Assembly (NCBI GenBank): GCA_030762175.1
Contig: JAUJEO010000019.1
Coordinates: 2,238,001-2,302,000, forward strand
Direction of reading: 5' to 3'
From: Metallyticus violacea
Lineage: Eukaryota; Arthropoda; Insecta; Mantodea; Metallyticidae
Length of the DNA stretch: 64,000 nucleotides
Shown: in pieces, positions 49,001-60,845 of the stretch
Position numbering within the stretch: position 1 is the first letter of the stretch
How the letters are laid out: each line of letters opens with the position of its first letter
Notes under the pieces: model-generated
The model's database searches: none
Told to the model about the DNA's origin: nothing
Seen by the model: only the letters and a program-made list of their open reading frames with translations
Position numbers and translations under genes: made by a program

Positions 49001-51107
49001 AGTTTCCAAACTTCGAAAAAAAATTTTTTTCTTTTCGAGATTCTTTGCGCATAATATGCTTGTCTGAGGCTATCAAACTAGTATAATGAAAGAGAACCAG
49101 TAATCTTAAATAAGAACGGAAAAAAAGTGATTATAACGAAGTTTCCAAACTTCGAAAAAAAATTTTTTTCTTTTCGAGATTCTTTGCCCATAATATGCTT
49201 GTCTAAGGCTATCAAACAAGTATAATGAAAGAGAACAAGTTATCTCAAATAAGAATGGAAAAAAAGTGATTCTAAGGAAGTTTCCAAACTTCGAAAAAAA
49301 ATTTTTTTCTTTTCGAGATTCTTTGCGCATAATATGCTTGTCTGAGGCTATCAAACTAGTATAATGAAAGAGAACAAGTTATCTCAAATAAGAACGGAAA
49401 AAAAGTGATTCTAACGAGGTTTCCAATCTTCGAAAAAAATTTTTTTCTTTTCTAGATTCTTTGTGCATAATATGCTTTTCTGAGACTATCAAACTAGTAT
49501 AATGAAAGAGAACCAGTTATCTCAAATAAGAACGGAAAAAAAGTGATTCTAACGAAGTTTCCAAACTTCGAAAAAAATTTTTTTTCTTTTCGAGATTCTT
49601 TGCGCATAATATGCTTGTCTAAGGCTATCAAACTAGTATAATGAAAGAGAACAAGTTATCTCAAATAAGAACGGAAAAAAAGTGATTCTAACGAAGTTTC
49701 CAAACTTCGAAATAAAATTTTTTTCTTTTCGAGATTTTTTGCGCATAATATGCTTGTCTAAGGCTATCAAACTAGAATAATGAAAGAGAACAAGTTATCT
49801 CAAATAAGAATGGAAAAAAAGTGATTCTATTTCCAAACTTCGAAAAAAAATTTTTTTTTTTCCAGATTATTTGCGCATAATATGCTTGTCTGAGGCTATC
49901 AAACTAGTATAATGAAAGAGAACCAGTTATCTCAAATAAGAACGGAAAAAAAGTGATTCTAACGAAGTTTCCAAACTTCGAAATAAAATTTTAATCTTTT
50001 CGAGATTCTTTGCGCAAAATATGCTTGTCTGAGGCTATCAAACTAGTATAATGAAAGAGAACAAGTTATCTCAAATAAGAACGGAAAAAAAGTGATTCTA
50101 ACGAAGTTTCCAAACTTCGAAAAAAAATTTTTTTCTTTTCCAGATTCTTTACGCATAATATGCTTGTCTGAGGCTATCAAACTAGTATAATGAAAGAGAA
50201 CCAGTAATCTTAAATAAGAACGGAAAAAAGTGATTATAACGAAGTTTCCAAACTTCGAAAAAAAATTTTTTTCTTTTCGAGATTCTTTGCAATATGCTTG
50301 TCTAAGGCTATCAAACAAGTATAATGAAAGAGAACAAGTTATCTCAAATAAGAATGGAAAAAAAGTGATTCTAAGGAAGTTTGCAAACTTCGAAAAAAAA
50401 TTTTTTTCTTCTCGAGATTCTTTGCGCATAATATGCTTGTCTGAGGCTATCAAACTAGTATAATGAAAGAGAACCAGTAATCTTAAATAAGAACGGAAAA
50501 AAAGTGATTCTAACGAAGTTTCCAAACTTCGAAAAAAAAGTTTTTTTCTTTTCGAGATTCTTTTGGCATAATATGCTTGTCTAAGGCTATCAAACTAGTA
50601 TAATGAAAGAGAACAAGTTATCTCAAATAAGAATGGAAAAAAAGTGATTCTAAGGAAGTTTCCAAACTTCGAAAAAAAATTTTTTTCTTTTCGAGATTCT
50701 TTGCGCATAATATGCTTGTCTGAGGCTATCAAACTAGTATAATGAAAGAGAACCAGTTATCTCAAATAAGAACGGAAAAAAAGTGATTCTAACGAAGTTT
50801 CCAAACTTCGAAAAAAATTTTTTTTCTTTTCGAGATTCTTTGCGCATAATATGCTTGTCTAAGGCTATCAAACTAGTATAATGAAAGAGAACAAGTTATC
50901 TCAAATAAGAACGGAAAAAAAGTGATTCTAACGAAGTTTCCAAACTTCGAAATAAAATTTTTTTCTTTTCGAGATTTTTTGCGCATAATATGCTTGTCTA
51001 AGGCTATCAAACTAGTATAATGAAAGAGAACAAGTTATCTCAAATAAGAATGTAAAAAAAGTGATTCTAAGGAAGTTTCCAAACTTCGAAAAAAAATTTT
51101 TTTCTTT
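46019..51107. repeat. Mosaic segment after unit B
   Basis: The first 2.6 kb (to about 48.6 kb) recurs at 60846-63433 at offset 14,827. Part of it (46.8-48.3 kb) resembles unit A from 2.3 to 3.7 kb by marker order. Later monomers include TTTGTGCATAAT (about 49461), a CTATTTCC monomer (49827), a TTTGCAATATGC monomer (50286) and CTCGAG (50411-50416). A private GTTTGCAAACTT (about 50380) alters the dyad centre. Confidence 0.78.
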
Positions 51108-53040
51108 TCGAGATTCTTTGCGCATAATATGCTTGTCTGAGGCTATCAAACTAGTATAATGAAAGAGAACCAGTTATCTCAAATAAGAACGGAAAAAAAG
51201 TGATTCCAACGAGGTTTCCAATCTTCGAAAAAAAATTTTTTTCTTTTCTAGATTCTTTGCGTATAATATGCTTTTCTGAGACTATCAAACTAGTATAATG
51301 AAAGAGAACCAGTTATCTCAAATAAGAACGGAAAAAAAGTGATTCTAACGAAGTTTCCAAACTTCGAAAAAAATTTTTTTTCTTTTCGAGATTCTTTGCG
51401 CATAATATGCTTGTCTAAGGCTATCAAACTAGTATAATGAAAGAGAACAAGTTATCTCAAATAAGAACGGAAAAAAGTGATTCTAACGAAGTTTCCAAAC
51501 TTCGAAAAAAAATTTTTTTCTTTTCGAGGTTCTTTGCGCGTAATATGCTTGTCTGAGGCTATCAAACTAGTATAATGAAAGAGAACCAGTAATCTTAAAT
51601 AAGAACGGAAAAAAAGTGTTTCTAACGAAGTTTCCAAACTTCGAAAAAAATTTTTTTTCTTTTCGAGATTCTTTGCGCATAATATGCTTGTCTAAGGCTA
51701 TCAAACTAGTATAATGAAAGAGAACAAGTTATCTCAAATAAGAACGGAAAAAAAGTGATTCTAAGGAAGTTTCCAAACTTCGAAAAAAAATTTTTTTCTT
51801 TTCGAGATTCTTTGCGCATAATATGCTTGTCTGAGGCTATCAAACTAGTATAATGAAAGAGAACCAGTTATCTCAAATAAGAACGGAAAAAAAGTGATTC
51901 TAACGAGGTTTCCAATCTTCGAAAAAAATTTTTTTCTTTTCTAGATTCTTTGCGCATAATATGCTTTTCTGAGACTATCAAACTAGTATAATGAAAGAGA
52001 ACCAGTTATCTCAAATAAGAACGGAAAAAAAGTGATTCTAACGAAGTTTCCAAACTTCGAAAAAAATTTTTTTTCTTTTCGAGATTCTTTGCGCATAATA
52101 TGCTTGTCTAAGGCTATCAAACTAGTATAATGAAAGAGAACAAGTTATCTCAAATAAGAACGGAAAAAAAGTGATTCTAACGAAGTTTCCAAACTTCGAA
52201 ATAAAATTTTTTTCTTTTCGAGATTTTTTGCGCATAATATGCTTGTCTAAGGCTATCAAACTAGAATAATGAAAGAGAACAAGTTATCTCAAATAAGAAT
52301 GGAAAAAAAGTGATTCTATTTCCAAACTTCGAAAAAAAATTTTTTTTTTTCCAGATTATTTGCGCATAATATGCTTGTCTGAGGCTATCAAACTAGTATA
52401 ATGAAAGAGAACCAGTTATCTCAAATAAGAACGGAAAAAAAGTGATTCTAACGAAGTTTCCAAACTTCGAAATAAAATTTTAATCTTTTCGAGATTCTTT
52501 GCGCAAAATATGCTTGTCTGAGGCTATCAAACTAGTATAATGAAAGAGAACCAGTAATCTTAAATAAGAACGGAAAAAAAGTGATTCTAACGAAGTTTCC
52601 TAACTTCGAAAAAAAAATTTTTTCTTTTCGAGATTCTTTGCGCATAATATGCTTGTCTAAGGCTATCAAACTAGTATAATGAAAGAGAACAAGTTATCTC
52701 AAATAAGAACGGAAAAAAAGTGATTCTAACGAAGTTTCCAAAATTCGAAAAAAAATTTTTTTCTTTTCCAGATTCTTTGCGCATAATATGCTTGTCTGAG
52801 GCTATCAAACTAGTATAATGAAAGAGAACCAGTAATCTTAAATAAGAACGGAAAAAAGTGATTATAACGAAGTTTCCAAACTTCGAAAAAAAATTTTTTT
52901 CTTTTCGAGATTCTTTGCAATATGCTTGTCTAAGGCTATCAAACAAGTATAATGAAAGAGAACAAGTTATCTCAAATAAGAATGGAAAAAAAGTGATTCT
53001 AAGGAAGTTTCCAAACTTCGAAAAAAAATTTTTTTCTTCT
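51108..53040. repeat. 1,933-bp block, copy 1 (14 monomers)
   Basis: The markers are GATTCCAACGAGG (51202), CGAGGTTC with GCGCGTAATATG (about 51525), CTATTTCC (52316) and TTTGCAATATGC (52914). The period is 14 x 139 minus 13. Part of the loss is explained by the 6-bp and 4-bp deletion monomers. Confidence 0.83.
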
Positions 53041-54976
53041 CGAGATTCTTTGCGCATAATATGCTTGTCTGAGGCTATCAAACTAGTATAATGAAAGAGA
53101 ACCAGTTATCTCAAATAAGAACGGAAAAAAAGTGATTCCAACGAGGTTTCCAATCTTCGAAAAAAAATTTTTTTCTTTTCTAGATTCTTTGCGTATAATA
53201 TGCTTTTCTGAGACTATCAAACTAGTATAATGAAAGAGAACCAGTTATCTCAAATAAGAACGGAAAAAAAGTGATTCTAACGAAGTTTCCAAACTTCGAA
53301 AAAAATTTTTTTTCTTTTCGAGATTCTTTGCGCATAATATGCTTGTCTAAGGCTATCAAACTAGTATAATGAAAGAGAACAAGTTATCTCAAATAAGAAC
53401 GGAAAAAAAGTGATTCTAACGAAGTTTCCAAACTTCGAAAAAAAATTTTTTTCTTTTCGAGGTTCTTTGCGCGTAATATGCTTGTCTGAGGCTATCAAAC
53501 TAGTATAATGAAAGAGAACCAGTAATCTTAAATAAGAACGGAAAAAAAGTGTTTCTAACGAAGTTTCCAAACTTCGAAAAAAATTTTTTTTCTTTTCGAG
53601 ATTCTTTGCGCATAATATGCTTGTCTAAGGCTATCAAACTAGTATAATGAAAGAGAACAAGTTATCTCAAATAAGAACGGAAAAAAAGTGATTCTAAGGA
53701 AGTTTCCAAACTTCGAAAAAAAATTTTTTTCTTTTCGAGATTCTTTGCGCATAATATGCTTGTCTGAGGCTATCAAACTAGTATAATGAAAGAGAACCAG
53801 TTATCTCAAATAAGAACGGAAAAAAAGTGATTCTAACGAGGTTTCCAATCTTCGAAAAAAATTTTTTTCTTTTCTAGATTCTTTGCGCATAATATGCTTT
53901 TCTGAGACTATCAAACTAGTATAATGAAAGAGAACCAGTTATCTCAAATAAGAACGGAAAAAAAGTGATTCTAACGAAGTTTCCAAACTTCGAAAAAAAT
54001 TTTTTTTCTTTTCGAGATTCTTTGCGCATAATATGCTTGTCTAATGCTATCAAACTAGTATAATGAAAGAGAACAAGTTATCTCAAATAAGAACGGAAAA
54101 AAAGTGATTCTAACGAAGTTTCCAAACTTCGAAATAAAATTTTTTTCTTTTCGAGATTTTTTGCGCATAATATGCTTGTCTAAGGCTATCAAACTAGAAT
54201 AATGAAAGAGAACAAGTTATCTCAAATAAGAATGGAAAAAAAGTGATTCTATTTCCAAACTTCGAAAAAAAATTTTTTTTTTTCCAGATTATTTGCGCAT
54301 AATATGCTTGTCTGAGGCTATCAAACTAGTATAATGAAAGAGAACCAGTTATCTCAAATAAGAACGGAAAAAAAGTGATTCTAACGAAGTTTCCAAACTT
54401 CGAAATAAAATTTTAATCTTTTCGAGATTCTTTGCGCAAAATATGCTTGTCTGAGGCTATCAAACTAGTATAATGAAAGAGAACCAGTAATCTTAAATAA
54501 GAACGGAAAAAAAGTGATTCTAACGAAGTTTCCTAACTTCGAAAAAAAAATTTTTTCTTTTCGAGATTCTTTGCGCATAATATGCTTGTCTAAGGCTATC
54601 AAACTAGTATAATGAAAGAGAACAAGTTATCTCAAATAAGAACGGAAAAAAAGTGATTCTAACGAAGTTTCCAAACTTCGAAAAAAAATTTTTTTCTTTT
54701 CCAGATTCTTTGCGCATAATATGCTTGTCTGAGGCTATCAAACTAGTATAATGAAAGAGAACCAGTAATCTTAAATAAGAACGGAAAAAAGTGATTATAA
54801 CGAAGTTTCCAAACTTCGAAAAAAAATTTTTTTCTTTTCGAGATTCTTTGCAATATGCTTGTCTAAGGCTATCAAACAAGTATAATGAAAGAGAACAAGT
54901 TATCTCAAATAAGAATGGAAAAAAAGTGATTCTAAGGAAGTTTCCAAACTTCGAAAAAAAATTTTTTTCTTCTCGA
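53041..54976. repeat. 1,933-bp block, copy 2
   Basis: The markers recur at +1,932, then +1,933 after a one-base A-run difference near 51475. XhoI sites CTCGAG at 53039 and 54972 mark equivalent ends. CTAATGCTATC (about 54040) is a variant shared with 34497 but absent from copy 1. Confidence 0.82.
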
Positions 54977-55770
54977 GATTCTTTGCGCATAATATGCTTG
55001 TCTGAGGCTATCAAACTAGTATAATGAAAGAGGACCAGTAATCTTAAATAAGAACGGAAAAAAAGTGATTCTAACGAAGTTTCCAAACTTCGAAAAAAAA
55101 GTTTTTTTCTTTTCGAGATTCTTTTGGCATAATATGCTTGTCTAAGGCTATCAAACTAGTATAATGAAAGAGAACAAGTTATCTCAAATAAGAATGGAAA
55201 AAAAGTGATTCTAAGGAAGTTTCCAAACTTCGAAAAAAAATTTTTTTCTTTTCGAGATTCTTTGCGCATAATATGCTTGTCTGAGGCTATCAAACTAGTA
55301 TAATGAAAGAGAACCAGTTATCTCAAATAAGAACGGAAAAAAAGTGATTCTAACGAAGTTTCCAAACTTCGAAAAAAATTTTTTTTCTTTTCGAGATTCT
55401 TTGCGCATAATATGCTTGTCTAAGGCTATCAAACTAGTATAATGAAAGAGAACCAGTAATCTTAAATAAGAACGGAAAAAAGTGATTATAACGAAGTTTC
55501 CAAACTTCGAAAAAAAATTTTTTTCTTTTCGAGATTCTTTGCGCATAATATGCTTGTCTAAGGCTATCAAACTAGTATAATGAAAGAGAACAAGTTATCT
55601 CAAATAAGAACGGAAAAAAAGTGATTCTAACGAAGTTTCCAAACTTAGAAAAAAAATTTTTTTCTTTTCGAGATTCTTTGCGCATAATATGCTTGTCTGA
55701 GGCTATCAAACTAGTATAATGAAAGAGAACCAGTTATCTCAGATAAGAACGGAAAAAAAGTGATTCTAAC
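54977..55770. repeat. Linker satellite matching 35430-36223
   Basis: These monomers match the stretch that precedes unit B copy 1, at offset 19,547, including CTTTTGGCATAAT (about 55120; 35575 in the earlier copy). One private change, AGAGGACCAG, lies near 55030. Confidence 0.8.
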
Positions 55771-58700
55771 GAAGTTTCCAAACTTCGAAAAAAAATTTTT
55801 TTCTTTTCGAGATTCTTTGCGCATAATATGCTTGTCTAAGGCTATCAAACAAAGGCTATCAAGAGAACAAGTTATCTCAAATAAGAATGGAAAAAAAGTG
55901 ATTCTAACGAAGTTTCCAAACTTCGAAAAAAAAATTTTTTCTTTTCGAGATTCTTTGCGCATAATATGCTTGTCTGAGGCTATCAAACTAGTATAATGAA
56001 AGAGAACCAGTAATCTTAAATAAGAACGGAAAAAAAGTGATTCTAACGAAGTTTCCAAACTTCTTAAAAAAATTTTTTTTCTTTTCGAGATTCTTTGCGC
56101 ATAATATGCTTGTCTAAGGCTATCAAACTAGAATAATGAAAGAGAACAAGTTATCTCAAATAAGAATGGAAAAAAAGTGATTCTATTTCCAAACTTCGAA
56201 AAAAAATTTTTTTTTTCCAGATTATTTCCGCATAATATGCTTGTCTGAGGCTATCAAACTAGTATAATGAAAGAGAACAAGTTATCTCAAATAAGAATGG
56301 AAAAAAAGTGATTATAACTAAGTTTCCAAACTTCGAAAAAAAATTTTTTTCTTTTCGAGATTCTTTGCGCATAATATGCTTGTCTGAGGCTATCAAACTA
56401 GTATAATGAAAGAGAACAAGTTATCTCAAATAAGAATGGAAAAAAAGTGATTCTAAGGAAGTTTCCAAACTTCGAAAAAAAATTTTTTTCTTTTCGAGAT
56501 TCTTTGCGCATAATATGCTTGCCTAAGGCTATCAAACAAGTATAATGAAAGAGAACAAGTTATCTCAAATAAGAATGGAAAAAAAGTGATTCTAAGGAAG
56601 TTTCCAAACTTCGAAAAAAAATTTTTTTCTTTTCGAGATTCTTTGCGCATAATATGCTTGTCTAAGGCTATCAAACTAGTATAATGAAAGAGAACAAGTT
56701 ATCTTAAATAAGAACGGAAAAAAAGTGATTATAACGAAGTTTCCAAACTTCGAAAAAAAATTTTTTTCTTTTCGAGATTCTTTGCGCATAATATGCTTGT
56801 CTAAGGCTATCAAACTGGTATAATGAAAGAGAACAAGTTATCTCAAATAAGAATGGAAAAAAAGTGATTCTAAGGAAGTTTCCAAACTTCGAAAAAAAAT
56901 TTTTTTCTTTTCGAGATTCTTTGCGCATAATATGCTTGTCTGAGGCTATCAAACTAGTATAATGAAAGAGAACCAGTTATCTCAAATAAGAACGGAAAAA
57001 AAGTGATTCTAACGAAGTTTCCAAACTTCGAAATAAAATTTTAATCTTTTCGAGATTCTTTGCGCAAAATATGCTTGTCTGAGGCTATCAAACTAGTATA
57101 ATGAAAGAGAACCAGTTATCTCAGATAAGAATGGAAAAAAAGTGATTCTAACGAAGTTTCCAAACTTCGAAAAAAAATTTTTTTCATTTCGAGATTCTTT
57201 GCGCATACCTATGCTTTTCTGAGGCTATCAAACTAGTATAATGAAAGAGAACCAGTTATCTCAAATAAGAACGGAAAAAAAGTGATTCCAACGAAGTTTC
57301 CAAACTTCGAAAAAAAAATTTTTTCTTTTAGAGATTCTTTGCGCATAATATGCTTTTCTGAGGCTATCAAAATAGTATAATGAAAGAGAACCAGTTATCT
57401 CAAATAAGAACGGAAAAAAAGTGATTCTAACGAAGTTTCCAAACTTCGAAATAAAATTTTTTTCTTTTCGAGATTCTATGCGCATAATATGCTTGTCTGA
57501 GGCTATCAAACTAGTATAATGAAAGAGAACCAGTAATCTGAAATAAGAACGAAAAAAAAGTGATTCTAACGAAGTTTCCAAACTTCGAAAAAAAATTTTT
57601 TTCTTTTCGAGATTCTTTGCGCATAATATGCTTGTCTAAGGCTATCAAACTAGTATAATGAAAGAGAACAAGTTATCTCAAATAAGAATGGAAAAAAAGT
57701 GATTCTAAGGAAGTTTCCAAACTTCGAAAAAAAATTTTTTTCTTTTCGAGATTCTTTGCGCATAATATGCTTGTCTGAGGCTATCAAACTAGTATAATGA
57801 AAGAGAACCAGTTATCTCAAATAAGAACGGAAAAAAAGTGATTCTAACGAAGTTTCCAAACTTCGAAATAAAATTTTAATCTTTTCGAGATTCTTTGCGC
57901 AAAATATGCTTGTCTGAGGCTATCAAACTAGTATAATGAAAGAGAACCAGTTATCTCAGATAAGAATGGAAAAAAAGTGATTCTAACGAAGTTTCCAAAC
58001 TTCGAAAAAAAATTTTTTTCATTTCGAGATTCTTTGCGCATACCTATGCTTTTCTGAGGCTATCAAACTAGTATAATGAAAGAGAACCAGTTATCTCAAA
58101 TAAGAACGGAAAAAAAGTGATTCCAACGAAGTTTCCAAACTTCGAAAAAAAAATTTTTTCTTTTAGAGATTCTTTGCGCATAATATGCTTTTCTGAGGCT
58201 ATCAAAATAGTATAATGAAAGAGAACCAGTTATCTCAAATAAGAACGGAAAAAAAGTGATTCTAACGAAGTTTCCAAACTTCGAAATAAAATTTTTTTCT
58301 TTTCGAGATTCTTTGCGCATAATATGCTTGTCTGAGGCTATCAAACTAGTATAATGAAAGAGAACCAGTAATCTGAAATAAGAACGGAAAAAAAGTGATT
58401 CTAACGAAGTTTCCAAACTTCGAAAAAAAATTTTTTTCTTTTCGAGATTCTTTGCGCATAATATGCTTGTCTAAGGCTATCAAACTAGTATAATGAAAGA
58501 GAACAAGTTATCTCAAATAAGAACGGAAAAAAAGTGATTCTAACGAAGTTTCCAAACTTCGAAAAAAAATTTTTTTCTTTTCGAGATTCTTTGCGCATCA
58601 TATGCTTGTCTGAGGCTATCAAACTAGTATAATGAAGGAGAACCAGTAATCTTAAATAAGAGCGGAAAAAAAGTGATTCTAACGAAGTTTCCAAACTTCG

Positions 58701-60845
58701 AAAAAAAATTTTTTTCTTTTCGAGATTCTTTGCGCATAATATGCTTGTCTAAGGCTATCAAACTAGTATAATGAAAGAGAACAAGTTATCTCAAATAAGA
58801 ATGTAAAAAAAGTGATTCTAAGGAAGTTTCCAAACTTCGAAAAAAAATTTTTTTCTTTTCGAGATTCTTTGCGCATAATATGCTTGTCTGAGGCTATCAA
58901 ACTAGTATAATGAAAGAGAACCAGTTATCTCAAATAAGAACGGAAAAACAGTGATTCTAACGAGGTTTCCAATCTTCGAAAAAAAATTTTTTTCTTTTCG
59001 AGATTCTTTGCGCATAATATGCTTGTCTAAGGCTATCAAACTAGTATAATGAAAGAGAACAAGTTATCTCAAATAAGAACGAAAAAAAAGTGATTCTAAC
59101 GAAGTTTCCAAACTTCGAAAAAAAATTTTTTTCTTTTCGAGATTCTTTGCGCATAATATGCTTGTCTAAGGCTATCAAACTAGTATAATGAAAGAGAACA
59201 AGTTATCTCAAATAAGAATGGAAAAAAAGTGATTCTAAGGAAGTTTCCAAACTTCGAAAAAAAATTTTTTTCTTTTCGAGATTCTTTGCGCATAATATGC
59301 TTGTCTGAGGCTATCAAACTAGTATAATGAAAGAGAACCAGTTATCTCAAATAAGAACGGAAAAAAAGTGATTCTAACGAAGTTTCCAAACCTCGAAAAA
59401 AATTTTTTTTCTTTTCGAGATTCTTTGCGCATAATATGCTTGTCTAAGGCTATCAAACTAGTATAATGAAAGAGAACAAGTTATCTCAAATAAGAACGGA
59501 AAAAAAGTGATTCTAACGATGTTTCCAAACTTCGAAAAAAATTTTTTTTCTTTTCGAGATTCTTTGCGCATAATATGCTTGTCTGAGGCTATCAAACTAG
59601 CATAATGAAAGAGAACCAGTAATCTTAAATAAGAACGGAAAAAAAGTGTTATAACGAAGTTTCCAAACTTCGAAAAAAAATTTTTTTCTTTTCGAGATTC
59701 TTTGCGCATAATATGCTTGTCTAAGGCTATCAAACTAGTATAATGAAAGAGAACAAGTTATCTTAAATAAGAACGGAAAAAAATTGATTCTAACGAAGTT
59801 TCCAAACTTCTTAAAAAAAATTTTTTTATTTTCGAGATTCTTTGCGCATAATATGCTTGTCTAAGGCTATCAAACTAGAATAATGAAAGAGAAGAAGTTA
59901 TCTCAAATAAGAATGGAAAAAAAGTGATTCTAAGGAAGTTTCCAAACTTCGAAAAAAAATTTTTTTCTTTTCCAGATTATTTGCGCATAATATGCTTGTC
60001 TGAGGCTATCAAACTAGTATAATGAAAGAGAACCAGTTATCTCAAATAAGAACGGAAAAAAAGTGATTCTAACGAGGTTTCCAATCTTCGAAAAAAAATT
60101 TTTTTCTTTTCTAGATTCTTTGCGCATAATATGCTTTTCTGAGGCTATCAAACTAGTATAATGAAAGAGAACCAGTTATCTCAAATAAGAACGGAAAAAA
60201 AGTGATTCTAACGAAGTTTCCAAACTTCGAAAAAAAATTTATTTCTTTTCGAGAATATTTGCGCATAATATGCTTGTCTAAGGCTATCAAACTAGTATAA
60301 TGAAAGAGAACATGTTATCTCAAATAAGAACGGAAAAAAAGTGATTCTAACGAAGTTTCCAAACTTCGAAAAAAAATTTTTTTCTTTTCGAGATTCTTTG
60401 CGCATAATATGCTTGTCTGAGGCTATCAAACTAGTATAATGAAAGAGAACCAGTAATCTTAAATAAGAACGGAAAAAAAGTGATTATAACGAAGTTTCCA
60501 AACTTCGAAAAAAAATTTTTTTCTTTTCGAGATTCTTTGCCCATAATATGCTTGTCTAAGGCTATCAAACAAGTATAATGAAAGAGAACAAATTATCTCA
60601 AATAAGAATGGAAAAAAAGTGATTCTAAGGAAGTTTCCAAACTTCGAAAAAAAATTTTTTTCTTTTCGAGATTCTTTGCGCATAATATGCTTGTCTGAGG
60701 CTATCAAACTAGTATAATGAAAGAGAACAAGTTATCTCAAATAAGAATGGAAAAAAAGTGATTCTAAGGAAGTTTCCAAACTTCGAAAAAAAATTTTTTT
60801 CTTTTCGAGATTCTTTGCGCATAATATGCTTGTCTAAGGCTATCA
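55771..60845. repeat. Unit B, third copy with one extra monomer
   Basis: Markers of B recur at +19,547 from copy 1 up to about 59.3 kb and at +19,686 beyond, because one 139-bp monomer is gained. The microduplication (55838), CTATTTCC (56183), the inner 835-bp duplication and AAACTAGCATAATG are all present. Private changes include TTCTATGCG (about 57476) and AACCTCG (about 59390). The gained monomer resembles the arrangement at 32.3-32.8 kb. Confidence 0.85.
56818..58487. repeat. 835-bp inner tandem duplication in unit B copy 3
   Basis: This is the same nested pair found in B copies 1 and 2, at +19,547 from copy 1. Marker variants repeat at +835, for example GATTCCAACG at 57284 and 58119. 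Confidence 0.86.
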
